Source: Prevotella sp.
GTDB taxonomy: Bacteria; Bacteroidota; Bacteroidia; Bacteroidales; Bacteroidaceae
Direction: 5' to 3'
DNA length: 54,662 nucleotides
NCBI GenBank assembly: GCA_016285055.1
Contig: JAEEPZ010000014.1
Coordinates: 1-54,662, forward strand
The notes beneath the pieces are model-generated. The model worked only from the letters and a program-made list of their open reading frames with translations. It was not told the origin of the DNA and ran no database searches. Shown piece by piece: positions 41,395 through 49,964 of the stretch (position 1 is its first letter; each line of letters opens with the position of its first letter). The translations under genes were made by a program, and so were the position numbers.

Positions 41395-42366
41395 CTAAAC
41401 GTTCTCCGCTCCACAGTTGGGGCAGATGCCCTTGTTGCGGAGGTGGTGGCCGCAGTTGCCGCAGATGTAGCGTGTGCGGTTGTAGCGGAAGTAGCGCCAG
41501 AGGGCAAAGACGATGTATGCCAACAGGAGCGGATAGCCTACATAGTAAAGAGTGGACACGCTGAAAATGACGTAATCGACGGAACAGATGGATGCGAGGC
41601 CGAAGAAATAGAGTATGGTCTCGCCAGTATTGAGGCGGCGCTGCACGTCAGTGAAGGCTGTCAGTGCCACAATGGCATCGGCCCACACCAGCGCCACAAA
41701 GATGCCTAGATGTGCCGGCAGGGAGAAGGGATTGAGCGACGGGTGATAATAATAATGTCGCCACGACTCAGGGTCGAACAGCTGGATACTGCTGTAGACG
41801 ACAGCCGACAAGGAAATGAGCAGAGCAAGGAGCGTGGGATAGAAGGAGTCGACATCGCGGAAGTGCACGATGCGCGCATGATGCTTGTAAAGCCGGCTCA
41901 CCACCAGCAGGGCGATGCATACGACGACGACGCCCAGCATGATGAGCAGATGGGTGTCGGAGAAGAAATCGATGAAGCGCGAGATAAGATTGTCGGGGGC
42001 TACAGCAGTGAGCAGGTAGGTCTCTTGCGTCCAGCCGATAGTCTCTTCATCGCGTGCCACCTGCACCCACACCGAGTCGATGGTATCGGCAGGGTGCATC
42101 ATGATGTCGGCCACCACGAGGCGATCGCCTTTGTAAACGAAGAAGCTATCCAAAAGAGCATCGTTACTTAAGCGCAGGCTGTCGGCTACAACGATGAAAT
42201 TATAATTCTGCGAATAGTGATGGGTGGTATAGAAGGATATGGAGTCCATCTGTTCCTCCGTTGGCACGAAGGCATCGGGAGTCGGTGACTCGGCACGATA
42301 GCAGCTCTGCAAAAGCAAAACCACACATATTATTATATATAATCTACTCCTCGTCAGCATAGACAT
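41395..42366 (-). CDS. Membrane lipoprotein with SH3-like region and C-terminal zinc ribbon
   Basis: A 323-residue protein. The N-terminus has a lipoprotein signal (IICVVLLLQSC), with the start at 42366 or two codons later. A periplasmic region follows with WVQVARDEETIGWTQETYLL, resembling a bacterial SH3-like domain. Then come about five membrane segments (about 133-285) and a C-terminal CGNCGHHLRNKGICPNCG zinc ribbon facing the cytoplasm if the number of segments is odd. It overlaps the end of the preceding U32 gene by 23 bases. Function is unknown; the zinc ribbon recalls the signalling genes at 45955-53898. Confidence 0.8.
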   Translation of the reverse strand: MSMLTRSRLYIIICVVLLLQSCYRAESPTPDAFVPTEEQMDSISFYTTHHYSQNYNFIVVADSLRLSNDALLDSFFVYKGDRLVVADIMMHPADTIDSVWVQVARDEETIGWTQETYLLTAVAPDNLISRFIDFFSDTHLLIMLGVVVVCIALLVVSRLYKHHARIVHFRDVDSFYPTLLALLISLSAVVYSSIQLFDPESWRHYYYHPSLNPFSLPAHLGIFVALVWADAIVALTAFTDVQRRLNTGETILYFFGLASICSVDYVIFSVSTLYYVGYPLLLAYIVFALWRYFRYNRTRYICGNCGHHLRNKGICPNCGAENV

Positions 42367-44098
42367 TCATTTGACAACTAACGCAGTTGAACTCCAAACG
42401 AAACCGCCGGCCATCGCCTAAACGTAAGAAAAGCGGTTCACGCCACGCTGGCCGTCTTCCGCCATGCCTTACACAGAAACCCAGCTCGTGCCGCAAACAG
42501 TAGCGACAGGTCATCAGCCTCCCGCCCCAATCCTGACCACGCGTGAGTTGAGAATCCTCCTCTTTATTTTCCTGGGAGTTAACACGTTCCTCTTTCGCTG
42601 GGAGGGGCTGAGACTGAGCTTTGACCACTTCTCTTCTTGCCCCAGCCAACTGACTGGCGGGAATGAAATAGGGGAAATCGTCTGGCAATATGACATCGGT
42701 GCACTCATAGGGTGTACCGCCCAGTTTCTGCAACTCGCGCACCATCTGCCCTCGTTGCGGTGTATGTGCCAATTGATGCGGAGCCACAATGCGGATTGTT
42801 GACCGACGGCTGCCATCGTCTATCGTGAGCAAGAAGTCAGCATCCCCCTCGCAAGGCACCAGCGTCATGGTTACGGGAATCTTGCGCTCGGCGCTGGGTT
42901 TCGCAAGGATGCTCTCCATGGCCTGGTCGTTGCTGCGATAGAGCTTGGTGCCAGGCTTCAGCCCTGCGGGCATCTGCAAGGGATAGAGGCGGTTGCCCTC
43001 AGCTTTGTTGACGCGAAATCCCTTGAGCTGTCGGTCAGCATCGAAGAAACAGAGTCCGTCGCCATTGGCGAAAGCAGCGGTGCCTGCCACATTGAACGAG
43101 CGGCCACGCAGTTCCTTCACCGTTCCCACGAAGGGGCCAATGGCCTTGGGCGTGTCGAAGGAAGCCTGCTGCGGCTGGCGCCCATGCACGAAGTAGGTGG
43201 TGTAGCCCCGATTGAAGGTACGGCTAAGGTCAGGTTCAAAGGCATAGCGTACCAGACCCTTCGACGCACGTTGATACTGGCCGGTATGAGCAGCGATGTA
43301 CTGGTTGAGCAGCTGACTGTAGGCAGCAGTGACATTCTTCACGTAGGACACGTCCTTCAGGCGCCCTTCTATCTTGAACGACATGGCGCCGGCCTCAATG
43401 AGATCTGCCAGATGGGCGCTGAGGTTGAGGTCTTTCAGCGAAAGCAGATGCCGCTGGTGTTCCAGCTCACGCCCGTCGGCATCGAGCAGGTCGAACTGCA
43501 TACGGCAGAACTGTGCACACTCGCCACGGTTGGCAGAGCGGCCGAAGCAATACTCCGAGGCATAGCAACGGCCAGAGTAGCTCACACAGAGAGCGCCATG
43601 CACAAAGACCTCTAACTCCATCTGCGGAACGGCTTCATGGATGGCACGTATCTCGTCTACGCTGAGTTCCCGGGCCAGCACAGCGCGGCGGAAGCCCTGC
43701 TGCCACAGCCATGCCACCTTGTCGGCGGTGCGGTTGTCGGCCTGTGTGGAAGCGTGAAGTGAGGGGTGAACGGTGAGCGGTGAGCGGTGAGAGATTTCCA
43801 ACAGCCGCATGTCCTGAATGAGGATGGCGTCGACGCCTACATCGCATAACTGCTGCATCAGCAGCCCGGCCTGCGGCAGCTCCTCGTCATAGAGCAGTGT
43901 GTTGACTGTGGCATAGACCTTGGCATCAAAGATGTGTGCATAGCGGCACAGCTCAGCAATGTCTGCTATGCTGTTGCCCGCAGCGGCACGCGCCCCGAAC
44001 TGTGGCGGCCCTATATAGACAGCGTCGGCACCGTGGTCGATGGCAGCCTTGCCACATTCCAGATTCTTGGCCGGAGCCAGCAGTTCCAATATTCGCAT
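42344..44098 (-). CDS. rlhA: U32 peptidase-family protein, RlhA-like (23S rRNA hydroxylation)
   Basis: A 584-residue U32-family protein. MRILELLAPAKNLECGKAAI and ADAVYIGPPQFGARA are the family N-terminus; VHGALCVSYSGRC, ASEYCFGRSANRG and ECAQFCR supply the conserved cysteines. Enterobacterial RlhA (YdcP), the nearest known relative by length and Cys pattern, hydroxylates C2501 of 23S rRNA; other U32 members act on tRNA or ubiquinone, so the exact role is inferred. Two repeat-derived stretches lie in frame: ISHRSPLTVHPSLHAS (43754-43793) before the HASTQ motif, and a charged linker QPLPAKEERVNSQENKEEDS before a C-terminal Cys-rich tail (CRYCLRHELGFC, CVSCQ) that may bind metal. Confidence 0.8.
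   Translation of the reverse strand: MRILELLAPAKNLECGKAAIDHGADAVYIGPPQFGARAAAGNSIADIAELCRYAHIFDAKVYATVNTLLYDEELPQAGLLMQQLCDVGVDAILIQDMRLLEISHRSPLTVHPSLHASTQADNRTADKVAWLWQQGFRRAVLARELSVDEIRAIHEAVPQMELEVFVHGALCVSYSGRCYASEYCFGRSANRGECAQFCRMQFDLLDADGRELEHQRHLLSLKDLNLSAHLADLIEAGAMSFKIEGRLKDVSYVKNVTAAYSQLLNQYIAAHTGQYQRASKGLVRYAFEPDLSRTFNRGYTTYFVHGRQPQQASFDTPKAIGPFVGTVKELRGRSFNVAGTAAFANGDGLCFFDADRQLKGFRVNKAEGNRLYPLQMPAGLKPGTKLYRSNDQAMESILAKPSAERKIPVTMTLVPCEGDADFLLTIDDGSRRSTIRIVAPHQLAHTPQRGQMVRELQKLGGTPYECTDVILPDDFPYFIPASQLAGARREVVKAQSQPLPAKEERVNSQENKEEDSQLTRGQDWGGRLMTCRYCLRHELGFCVRHGGRRPAWREPLFLRLGDGRRFRLEFNCVSCQMNVYADEE
43754..43793. repeat. In-frame GTGAGCG tandem repeat in the U32 gene
   Basis: Units GTGAAGTGAGGGGTGAACGG then TGAGCGGTGAGCGGTGAGAG are of roughly seven bases and are read on the minus strand as SHRSPLTVHPSLHA. 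They belong to the same class as 11439-11470. Confidence 0.65.
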
Positions 44099-44131
44099 CG
44101 CTTTGATTTACAATTTACAATTTATATGCGT

Positions 44132-44219
44132 CACACTCAACACTCAACACTCAACACTCAACACTCAACACTCAACTCTCATCACTCAACACTCATCACT
44201 CAACACTCATCACTCATCA
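44132..44219. repeat. ACACTCA seven-base tandem array reaching the metA stop codon
   Basis: About twelve units of ACACTCA/TCACTCA/ACTCATC fill the gap between the U32 gene and metA. The metA TGA stop (minus strand of 44217-44219) is the final TCA of the array. The reading C-terminus (DITSIH) is just outside it. Confidence 0.85.
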
Positions 44220-45134
44220 GTGGATGGACGTGATGTCGTAAGGTGTCTCCTGATAGACGTAATAGTTCACCCAGTTATTATAAAAGAGGTTAGCGTGCGC
44301 GCGCCATGTCACCAGCGGCGGCAGGTCGGGGTTGTTGTCCTTATAGTAATTGCAGGGCAAGTCCACGTCATTGCGTATGCCCCGGTCGCGCCGATATTCA
44401 TTGTCGAGGGTGTTGGGTGCATATTCCAAATGTCCGGTGATGAAGAACTCGCGGCCTCCGCGTGCCATGACGATGCTGACACCGCAGTCGGGCGACTCGG
44501 CGATGAGGCTCAGCTCAGGGTGCTGGAGAATGTCGTCGCGATGTATCTCGGTGTGCCTGCTGTGCGGCATCATAAACACATCGTCGAATCCTCGGAAGAT
44601 GGGCAGCTGTTTCTCTAAAGCATACTGCGGGAAGATGCCAAACATCTTCTTCTCTAACGGATATTTGGGCACGCCATAGTAATGATAGAGTCCTGCCTGT
44701 GCCGCCCAGCAGATGAACAGGGTACTGGTGACGTGGGTGCGTGCCCAGTTGAAGATATCGGTTATCTCGTCCCAATAGTTCACGTCCTCATAGTCCATCT
44801 GCTCCACAGGTGCCCCGGTGACAATCATGCCATCGAACTTCTCGGTGCGCATGTCGGCGAAGTCGCGGTAGAACATCATCATGTGTTCTATAGGCGTGTT
44901 CTTCGACGTGTGGCTGCGCAGTTTCATGAAACTGATATCCATCTGCAGCGGCGTATTCGACAGCAGCCGGATGAGGTCGGTCTCTGTCGTTATTTTCAGC
45001 GGCATGAGATTGAGGATGACGATGCGCAGCGGGCGTATGTCCTGAGCGTGAGCTCTGGTGCTGTCCATCACGAAGATATTCTCATTCTTCAGTATGTCGA
45101 TGGCAGGCAGTCGGTCGGGAAGTCTTAGAGGCAT
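44217..45134 (-). CDS. metAA: Homoserine O-acetyltransferase (MetA family)
   Basis: A 305-residue cytoplasmic enzyme that acylates homoserine for methionine synthesis. The nucleophile is C142 (FICWAAQAGLY), with H235 and E237 in FITGHLEYAP. Residue 111 is Glu (VTGAPVEQMDYEDVNYWDE); in this family Glu111 gives acetyl-CoA and Gly111 succinyl-CoA specificity, so acetylation is predicted although it belongs to the MetA sequence family. The spacing to the PP2C gene is 58 bases of repeats, so co-transcription with the signalling cluster is possible but looks incidental. No SAM riboswitch is visible upstream. Confidence 0.92.
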   Translation of the reverse strand: MPLRLPDRLPAIDILKNENIFVMDSTRAHAQDIRPLRIVILNLMPLKITTETDLIRLLSNTPLQMDISFMKLRSHTSKNTPIEHMMMFYRDFADMRTEKFDGMIVTGAPVEQMDYEDVNYWDEITDIFNWARTHVTSTLFICWAAQAGLYHYYGVPKYPLEKKMFGIFPQYALEKQLPIFRGFDDVFMMPHSRHTEIHRDDILQHPELSLIAESPDCGVSIVMARGGREFFITGHLEYAPNTLDNEYRRDRGIRNDVDLPCNYYKDNNPDLPPLVTWRAHANLFYNNWVNYYVYQETPYDITSIH

Positions 45135-45140
45135 TTATTT

Positions 45141-45184
45141 AAGTAAGAAGTAAGAAGTAAAAAGTGAGAAGTGAGGAGTGAGCA
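45141..45184. repeat. AGTAAGA/AGTGAGA seven-base tandem array between PP2C and metA
   Basis: Six or so units (AAGTAAG, AAGTAAA, AAGTGAG, AAGTGAG, GAGTGAG) cover most of the 58-base gap upstream of metA. No promoter box was seen in it. Confidence 0.7.
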
Positions 45185-45192
45185 GTTTGTGG

Positions 45193-45936
45193 TTACATCA
45201 TTGTGGCGATGACGGCTGAGACGTTGTCGTGCCCTCCAGCCCGTTCAGCTTCTATGCATAGCTCGTCAGCGTTTTTACCTGCAGCCAGCAACTCTGCAAT
45301 AACACGATCTTCCAGCATATCGGTGAGTCCGTCGCTGCAGAGCAGGAAGGCATCGCCCGGCTGCACATCAGCCGTACACTGAACGATGTCAATGTAACTA
45401 TGCTTGCAGCCGCCACCAATACAGTTGGTAATGATGTTGGAATGTTTTGTAGCGCCTACCAGTGTGCTGAGCGAGTGGTCGGTGGAGAGCTGTGTCAATT
45501 TGCCGTCGTGGTATCTGTAGACGCGGCTGTCGCCACAGTTCATCCAGTAGAACTCGCGTTCATAGTAGGCCATTGCTACGAGCGTCGTGCCCATGCGGGC
45601 GTAGCGTTCATCGTAGGCGCCCTTACTTTCTATGATATGATTGATGCTTGAGAGCCATACGCAAATAGTCTTGTTGAAATCACCGATGCTAAGGCCTACC
45701 GGCATGTCGGAAAAGAAGAACTGCAGGTTGTGGAGCACGTCGCTGCTGGCCACATCACCGCTGTTGTGTCCTCCCATTCCGTCGGCCAATGCTATGAGAT
45801 AGCGGTCTACGGAGTTCAGATCGACTTCAGTCCTCACTTTCCCGTTGCGCACGCACCACTGGTCTACGAGTACCATGTCTTCGTTATTTCCCCTGACGCA
45901 TCCGGTTCTGGAAGATGCCGTAATAGAAAGTCTCAT
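45193..45936 (-). CDS. PP2C-type Ser/Thr protein phosphatase
   Basis: A 247-residue cytoplasmic metal-dependent phosphatase. Motifs in order are GNNEDMVLVD, LIALADGMGGHNSGDVAS (metal Asp and GGH), GTTLVAM, NCGDSRVYRY, TQLSTDHSL, LCSDGLTDML and GHDNVSAVIA. All metal ligands of PP2C are present, so it should be active. It lies 18 bases after the FHA gene and in the same direction as the kinase and AAA+ genes, so it is the likely eraser of the kinase marks. Substrates are unknown. Confidence 0.93.
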   Translation of the reverse strand: MRLSITASSRTGCVRGNNEDMVLVDQWCVRNGKVRTEVDLNSVDRYLIALADGMGGHNSGDVASSDVLHNLQFFFSDMPVGLSIGDFNKTICVWLSSINHIIESKGAYDERYARMGTTLVAMAYYEREFYWMNCGDSRVYRYHDGKLTQLSTDHSLSTLVGATKHSNIITNCIGGGCKHSYIDIVQCTADVQPGDAFLLCSDGLTDMLEDRVIAELLAAGKNADELCIEAERAGGHDNVSAVIATMM

Positions 45937-45954
45937 CGATGGGCTTCAAAACGT

Positions 45955-46542
45955 TTAGTTGATATTCACCTGCAGATTAACGTTGGCTATGGTGAGGATG
46001 TCGCCGTTTTTCAGCGACATCTCCACGTCAGGCACCAGCTGGTGGTCGTTGAGCTTGGAGCCATTGGATGAGTATTTGTCGGCCACACACCATCCTGTTG
46101 TGCTATTATACTTCAGCTGAGCGTGTACGCCTGAGACGAACAGATTCTGCTGGAAGAACTGTGTGTATGGTCCTTGCCGCCGCCCGATAATAGCGCCATT
46201 GATGCCCACCATGCGAATATTAAGCGAGTCGTTGTGCAGCAACAGCTGTGGTATTCCCTGCACGCCCCTCGACTGTCCCGCGTAGCGGTTGGTGTATTCG
46301 CCACGGTTGGTAGCAGCGTTATCCTGCAAGCTGAAGTCTGCCGATGGGCCATTGCTCAACACCTGGCTGCCCAGTTTTTTCTGCAGTTCCTCGGCTGTCA
46401 GCATCATTCCTCCGCAGCTGGTGCAACGGCGCCCCATGCCCACTCGTCCACACTTCTCACAATAGAGCAGTGGCTGACCGCATTGGTCACAGTAGTGCGA
46501 GTCGTCTTCTATCTCTTCTTTACAATTAGGGCAGATGATCAT
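45955..46542 (-). CDS. FHA-domain protein with N-terminal double zinc ribbon
   Basis: A 195-residue protein. Residues 4-45 hold CPNCKEE, CDQCGQPLLYCEKCG and CTSCGG, two zinc-ribbon halves. A flexible Asn/Ser/Gly-rich stretch follows (about 60-95). Residues 105-195 form an FHA domain: GAIIGRRQGPY (phosphate-loop Arg), NLFVSGVHAQL (Ser and His of the S-x-x-H motif) and KYSSNGSKLN (the conserved Asn). It should bind phosphothreonine on partner proteins. Gene order (kinase, AAA+, FHA, PP2C) makes it the likely reader. Two TNR triplets occur in its linker (AATNRGEYTNRYAG). Confidence 0.9.
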   Translation of the reverse strand: MIICPNCKEEIEDDSHYCDQCGQPLLYCEKCGRVGMGRRCTSCGGMMLTAEELQKKLGSQVLSNGPSADFSLQDNAATNRGEYTNRYAGQSRGVQGIPQLLLHNDSLNIRMVGINGAIIGRRQGPYTQFFQQNLFVSGVHAQLKYNSTTGWCVADKYSSNGSKLNDHQLVPDVEMSLKNGDILTIANVNLQVNIN

Positions 46543-46548
46543 ACTTTT

Positions 46549-46592
46549 TCGTTGTTTTTCGTTATTTCGTTATCACGCTATCACGATTTCAC
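46549..46592. repeat. TTTCGTT/TATCACG tandem repeat covering the AAA+ stop codon
   Basis: Units of TTTCGTT, ATTTCGT, TATCACG and CTATCACG span the gap between the FHA gene and the AAA+ gene. The AAA+ TGA stop (minus strand of 46581-46583) lies in this run. Confidence 0.55.
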
Positions 46593-49500
46593 TTTGTCGG
46601 GGATGTCTTCCGGCTCAATGATCTGGTAGGTTTCCTTGGTCACCTGATCAGGCGGCAATTTTGACACGCGTACCGACAGCTGCTGCACCGTCTCGTCGAG
46701 CAAATTGCGCATCTCGCGGGCATTGCCGAAGGTATCGTCCTTCAGCATAATCATTTTGCAGATGACATCGAGCGCCTTGAACTCGGCTGCGGGCGAGAGG
46801 ATGTAAGAGTCCTTCTGCGCCATCTTTTTATAGATGGCCAGCAGTTCGTCTTCGTTGTAGTCGTCGATGTGCAGCTTGTGGGTAAACCTGCTGGCCAGTC
46901 CGGCGTTCATGGTCATAAACTCTTCCATCTTGTCCTTATAGCCCGCAGCTATGACCACAAATTTGCCACGGTCGTCCTCCATGCGCTTCATCAGCGTGTC
47001 GATGGCTTCTTTGCCATACTGGTCGTTCTGGTCGCTGAGTGTGTAGGCCTCATCGATGAAGAGGATGCCGCCCATGGCCTTGTCGCACATGGAGTTGACT
47101 ATCTTCGGTGTCTCGCCCATGTATTTGCCTACGAGTGTGGCGCGGCTGGCTTCTATGACGCGGCTGGTGGGCAGGATGTCCATCGACTGCAGTATCTCGC
47201 CCATCTTTCGCGCAATGCTGGTCTTTCCTGTGCCCGGATTGCCGGTGAGGACGAAATTCATAGCCAGCTGCTGCACCCTGCCAGCACCCATGGCGGCGCG
47301 CTGTTTCATAAACATGCTCTGCACGGCCAGTCGGCGGATGCTGTTCTTCACTGAGCGCATACCGATAAACTCGTCGAGCTCGTTGAGCACCTCGTCCAAC
47401 GGGCGGGCTGCCGTGCTTTGTGCTGCCGGCAAGTCGTCGGTGGTGAGGCGGTACATCTCCTGCTCGGTAAATCCCGGAGCGTTCATCAGCGAGACGAGGC
47501 GCTGGCTCTGGCGCTCCACTGCCTCATTGAAGATGCGGCGCGCCTCGCGGGCATTGCCGAAGTTCTTGTCGCGACGCAGGTAGAGCTGCTCGAACTCGCG
47601 GTGTATGGCTCCCTCCGTCTCCTTGTCAATGGAGAAGCTCTTGGCCTTGGCCAGATTGAGGAATATCTGCGTCAGCTCGTCGGGTGTGTAGTCGTCGAAG
47701 TGGATGGTCTGTGTGAAACGGCTCTTCAGTCCGGGGTTGGTGTCGATGAAGTCGTGCATCTGGTCGGTGTATCCTGCCACGATGCAGATGAACTTTCCTC
47801 GGTCGTCCTCCAGTCGTTTCAGCAGTGTGTCGATGGCCTCACTGCCGAAGGAGTCGTTGTCGCTCGACTTCAGGGTGTATGCCTCATCGATGAAGAGCAC
47901 GCCGCCCATGGCCGAATCGATGAGTTGGTTGGTCTTGATGGCTGTCTGTCCCGAGAAGCCTGCCACGAGCTTTGAGCGGTCGGCTTCCACCAGCTGTCCA
48001 CGCGTGAGGATGCCGAGTGTCTTGAACACGTCGGCCATGATGCGTGCCACGGTGGTCTTGCCCGTTCCCGGATTGCCGGTGAAGACATAGTGTTTGCCCT
48101 GGAAGGTGTTGGTCTCGCCTCGCTTGATCTGCAGGTTGAGGAAGGCAGCGAGGTTGGTCACCTCCTTCTTCACGCTCTGCAGGCCCACCATGCCCTCAAA
48201 CTTCTTCAGACATTCGGTGTAGTCCACCTCCTTCGGTGCCTCGTAGGGGATGTCGGCCTCGACGATGGTCATCAGCTGCTCGTCGCTCATCATCTGCATG
48301 TCGCCGGTCTGCAGGCGTCCTGCCTGGTTCTTGCATATCTGGTCGAACAGCGAGCGCATGGTGCGGCCGTTGGCAAAGTCTTTGTCGCGCTGCTGATGCA
48401 TCTCCTTGATCATCTTTCTGGTCAAGGCTTCTGCCTCTGGCGCAAACACATATTTCTTCGACTTGGCAAAGACGCCCATGATCTGGAACAGCTCGTCGGG
48501 CGAGTAATCTTCGATGTTGAGGAAGTAGTTGAAGCGGCTTCTCACGCCGGGATTGATGCGGAAGAGGTTGTCCATCTCCGTACGGTATCCAGCGGCTATG
48601 ACCACAAACTTTCCTCGGTCGTCCTCCATGCGTTTCATCAGCGTTTCCAGTGCCTGAGCACCTTGGTTGTCGCGCTCGCCGCTTTGGCTCAAGGGTGCCA
48701 GGGTGTAGGCCTCGTCGACGAAGAGTATGCCGCCCATGGCCTTGTCGCAAAGGCGGTTCACCACCTTCGGCGTTTCGCCCTGATAGGGGCTGACCATCTG
48801 CGAACGATCCACCTCGACCACGTGCCCGGAGTCGAGGTAGCCGATGGCAGCCAGTATCTCGCCCAGCTTGCGCGCAATGGTGGTCTTGCCAGTGCCAGGA
48901 TTGCCGGTAAGCACGATGTGCATCGACATCTTCTCCTGCTCGCCCAGTCCGCGCTCGGCACGCTGCACACTGTTCTGCACGGCAAAGGCTATTTCCTTGA
49001 CAGCCTGCTTCACCTCGTTCATGCCGATGAACTTGTCGAGGTCGCTGAGGATGTCGTCGAGCGAGCGTTCCTCTGGCACATAGCCGCGTATATCGGCCTT
49101 CTCGATGCTGTTGGTATGGGTCCCGCGGCTGATGAAGCTGGTGAAGATGTCCTCGGCGGTCTTCATTGCCACATGCGCATTGCCAAAGGTCTCGTCCTTC
49201 GTCTTGATTTGATACTTGAAGAAGCGCCGCAGCTGCTCGTCGGCCTCTGCTGAGAACTCGCTGATGCCGTATTTCTTCTTCAGCTCCTGCTTGGTGATAT
49301 CGCACAGCTCGTGGTAATTGGGCGCGGGCAGCCGGAACAAGTATTTGAAGCGGTTTTTCACAGCGGGGTTGCTTTCCAGGAAGTCATCGAGTCCCTTCGG
49401 CAGACCGGCGATGATGACGATGGGATTGTCGTCCCACTTGTCCATCTCCACAAACAGCTTGTCTAACGGATTCACCTGATTGGAATACTTGTCAGGCAAC

Positions 49501-49901
49501 AGCTTTTGCACATTGTCGAAGAACAGGATGCCGCCCTTGGCCTTCTTGATATTGTCGTCCCACTTGTCCACAAATCGCTGGTAGTCCACGGCGTCAACCA
49601 TCGTGAGCTTGGGCTTCTCAATGATTTTGTGCTGATAGAAGTAGTCGCGAATGATGGCCGCCAGCGCCGTCTTACCCGTACCCGTCTCACCGATGATGAT
49701 GGCATTCACCGACAGGCGCACCACGGCGATGTCCTTACGCGAGCGCAGATAGGTGTAAGTGTCGACAATGGTCTTCAGCTGTGCTTTCACGTCGGCCAGG
49801 CCAACCATCTTGTCAAGGGTGTGAAAGACGATGGGCTGTCCACACCACTTGCAGAACTTGGCTACGTTTCTGTTTTCCTTATGACAAAATTCACATGTCA
49901 T
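46581..49901 (-). CDS. Four-module CbxX/SpoVK-type AAA+ ATPase with zinc ribbon
   Basis: A 1,106-residue protein. Residues 3-21 are a zinc ribbon (CEFCHKENRNVAKFCKWC). Four AAA+ modules follow with Walker A at 71-78 (GETGTGKT), 333-340, 609-616 and 887-894 (each GNPGTGKT). Walker B is FFDN at 127-130 in the first, then FVDE, FIDE and FIDE in the other three; the lost Glu suggests the first module binds but does not hydrolyse ATP. Modules two to four are close relatives of CbxX/CfqX, EccA and SpoVK ATPases, which remodel proteins or complexes. Tandem quadruple arrangement is unusual. It lies between the kinase and the FHA gene. Confidence 0.92.
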   Translation of the reverse strand: MTCEFCHKENRNVAKFCKWCGQPIVFHTLDKMVGLADVKAQLKTIVDTYTYLRSRKDIAVVRLSVNAIIIGETGTGKTALAAIIRDYFYQHKIIEKPKLTMVDAVDYQRFVDKWDDNIKKAKGGILFFDNVQKLLPDKYSNQVNPLDKLFVEMDKWDDNPIVIIAGLPKGLDDFLESNPAVKNRFKYLFRLPAPNYHELCDITKQELKKKYGISEFSAEADEQLRRFFKYQIKTKDETFGNAHVAMKTAEDIFTSFISRGTHTNSIEKADIRGYVPEERSLDDILSDLDKFIGMNEVKQAVKEIAFAVQNSVQRAERGLGEQEKMSMHIVLTGNPGTGKTTIARKLGEILAAIGYLDSGHVVEVDRSQMVSPYQGETPKVVNRLCDKAMGGILFVDEAYTLAPLSQSGERDNQGAQALETLMKRMEDDRGKFVVIAAGYRTEMDNLFRINPGVRSRFNYFLNIEDYSPDELFQIMGVFAKSKKYVFAPEAEALTRKMIKEMHQQRDKDFANGRTMRSLFDQICKNQAGRLQTGDMQMMSDEQLMTIVEADIPYEAPKEVDYTECLKKFEGMVGLQSVKKEVTNLAAFLNLQIKRGETNTFQGKHYVFTGNPGTGKTTVARIMADVFKTLGILTRGQLVEADRSKLVAGFSGQTAIKTNQLIDSAMGGVLFIDEAYTLKSSDNDSFGSEAIDTLLKRLEDDRGKFICIVAGYTDQMHDFIDTNPGLKSRFTQTIHFDDYTPDELTQIFLNLAKAKSFSIDKETEGAIHREFEQLYLRRDKNFGNAREARRIFNEAVERQSQRLVSLMNAPGFTEQEMYRLTTDDLPAAQSTAARPLDEVLNELDEFIGMRSVKNSIRRLAVQSMFMKQRAAMGAGRVQQLAMNFVLTGNPGTGKTSIARKMGEILQSMDILPTSRVIEASRATLVGKYMGETPKIVNSMCDKAMGGILFIDEAYTLSDQNDQYGKEAIDTLMKRMEDDRGKFVVIAAGYKDKMEEFMTMNAGLASRFTHKLHIDDYNEDELLAIYKKMAQKDSYILSPAAEFKALDVICKMIMLKDDTFGNAREMRNLLDETVQQLSVRVSKLPPDQVTKETYQIIEPEDIPDKVKS

Positions 49902-49964
49902 ATTGTTTTCTCTGTATTATGATAGATTCTCAATGATGAGTCTTCTCTCCTCTTCCCTGAAACC

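Noticed and set aside
45135..45192. SAM riboswitch or methionine leader upstream of metA
   Set aside because: The gap is only 58 bases and consists almost entirely of seven-base tandem repeats with no riboswitch-like helices.
48090..49305. Long open frames on both strands and frames within the AAA+ gene
   Set aside because: They are by-products of GC-rich codon use in a 1,106-codon gene whose four AAA+ modules are unbroken.
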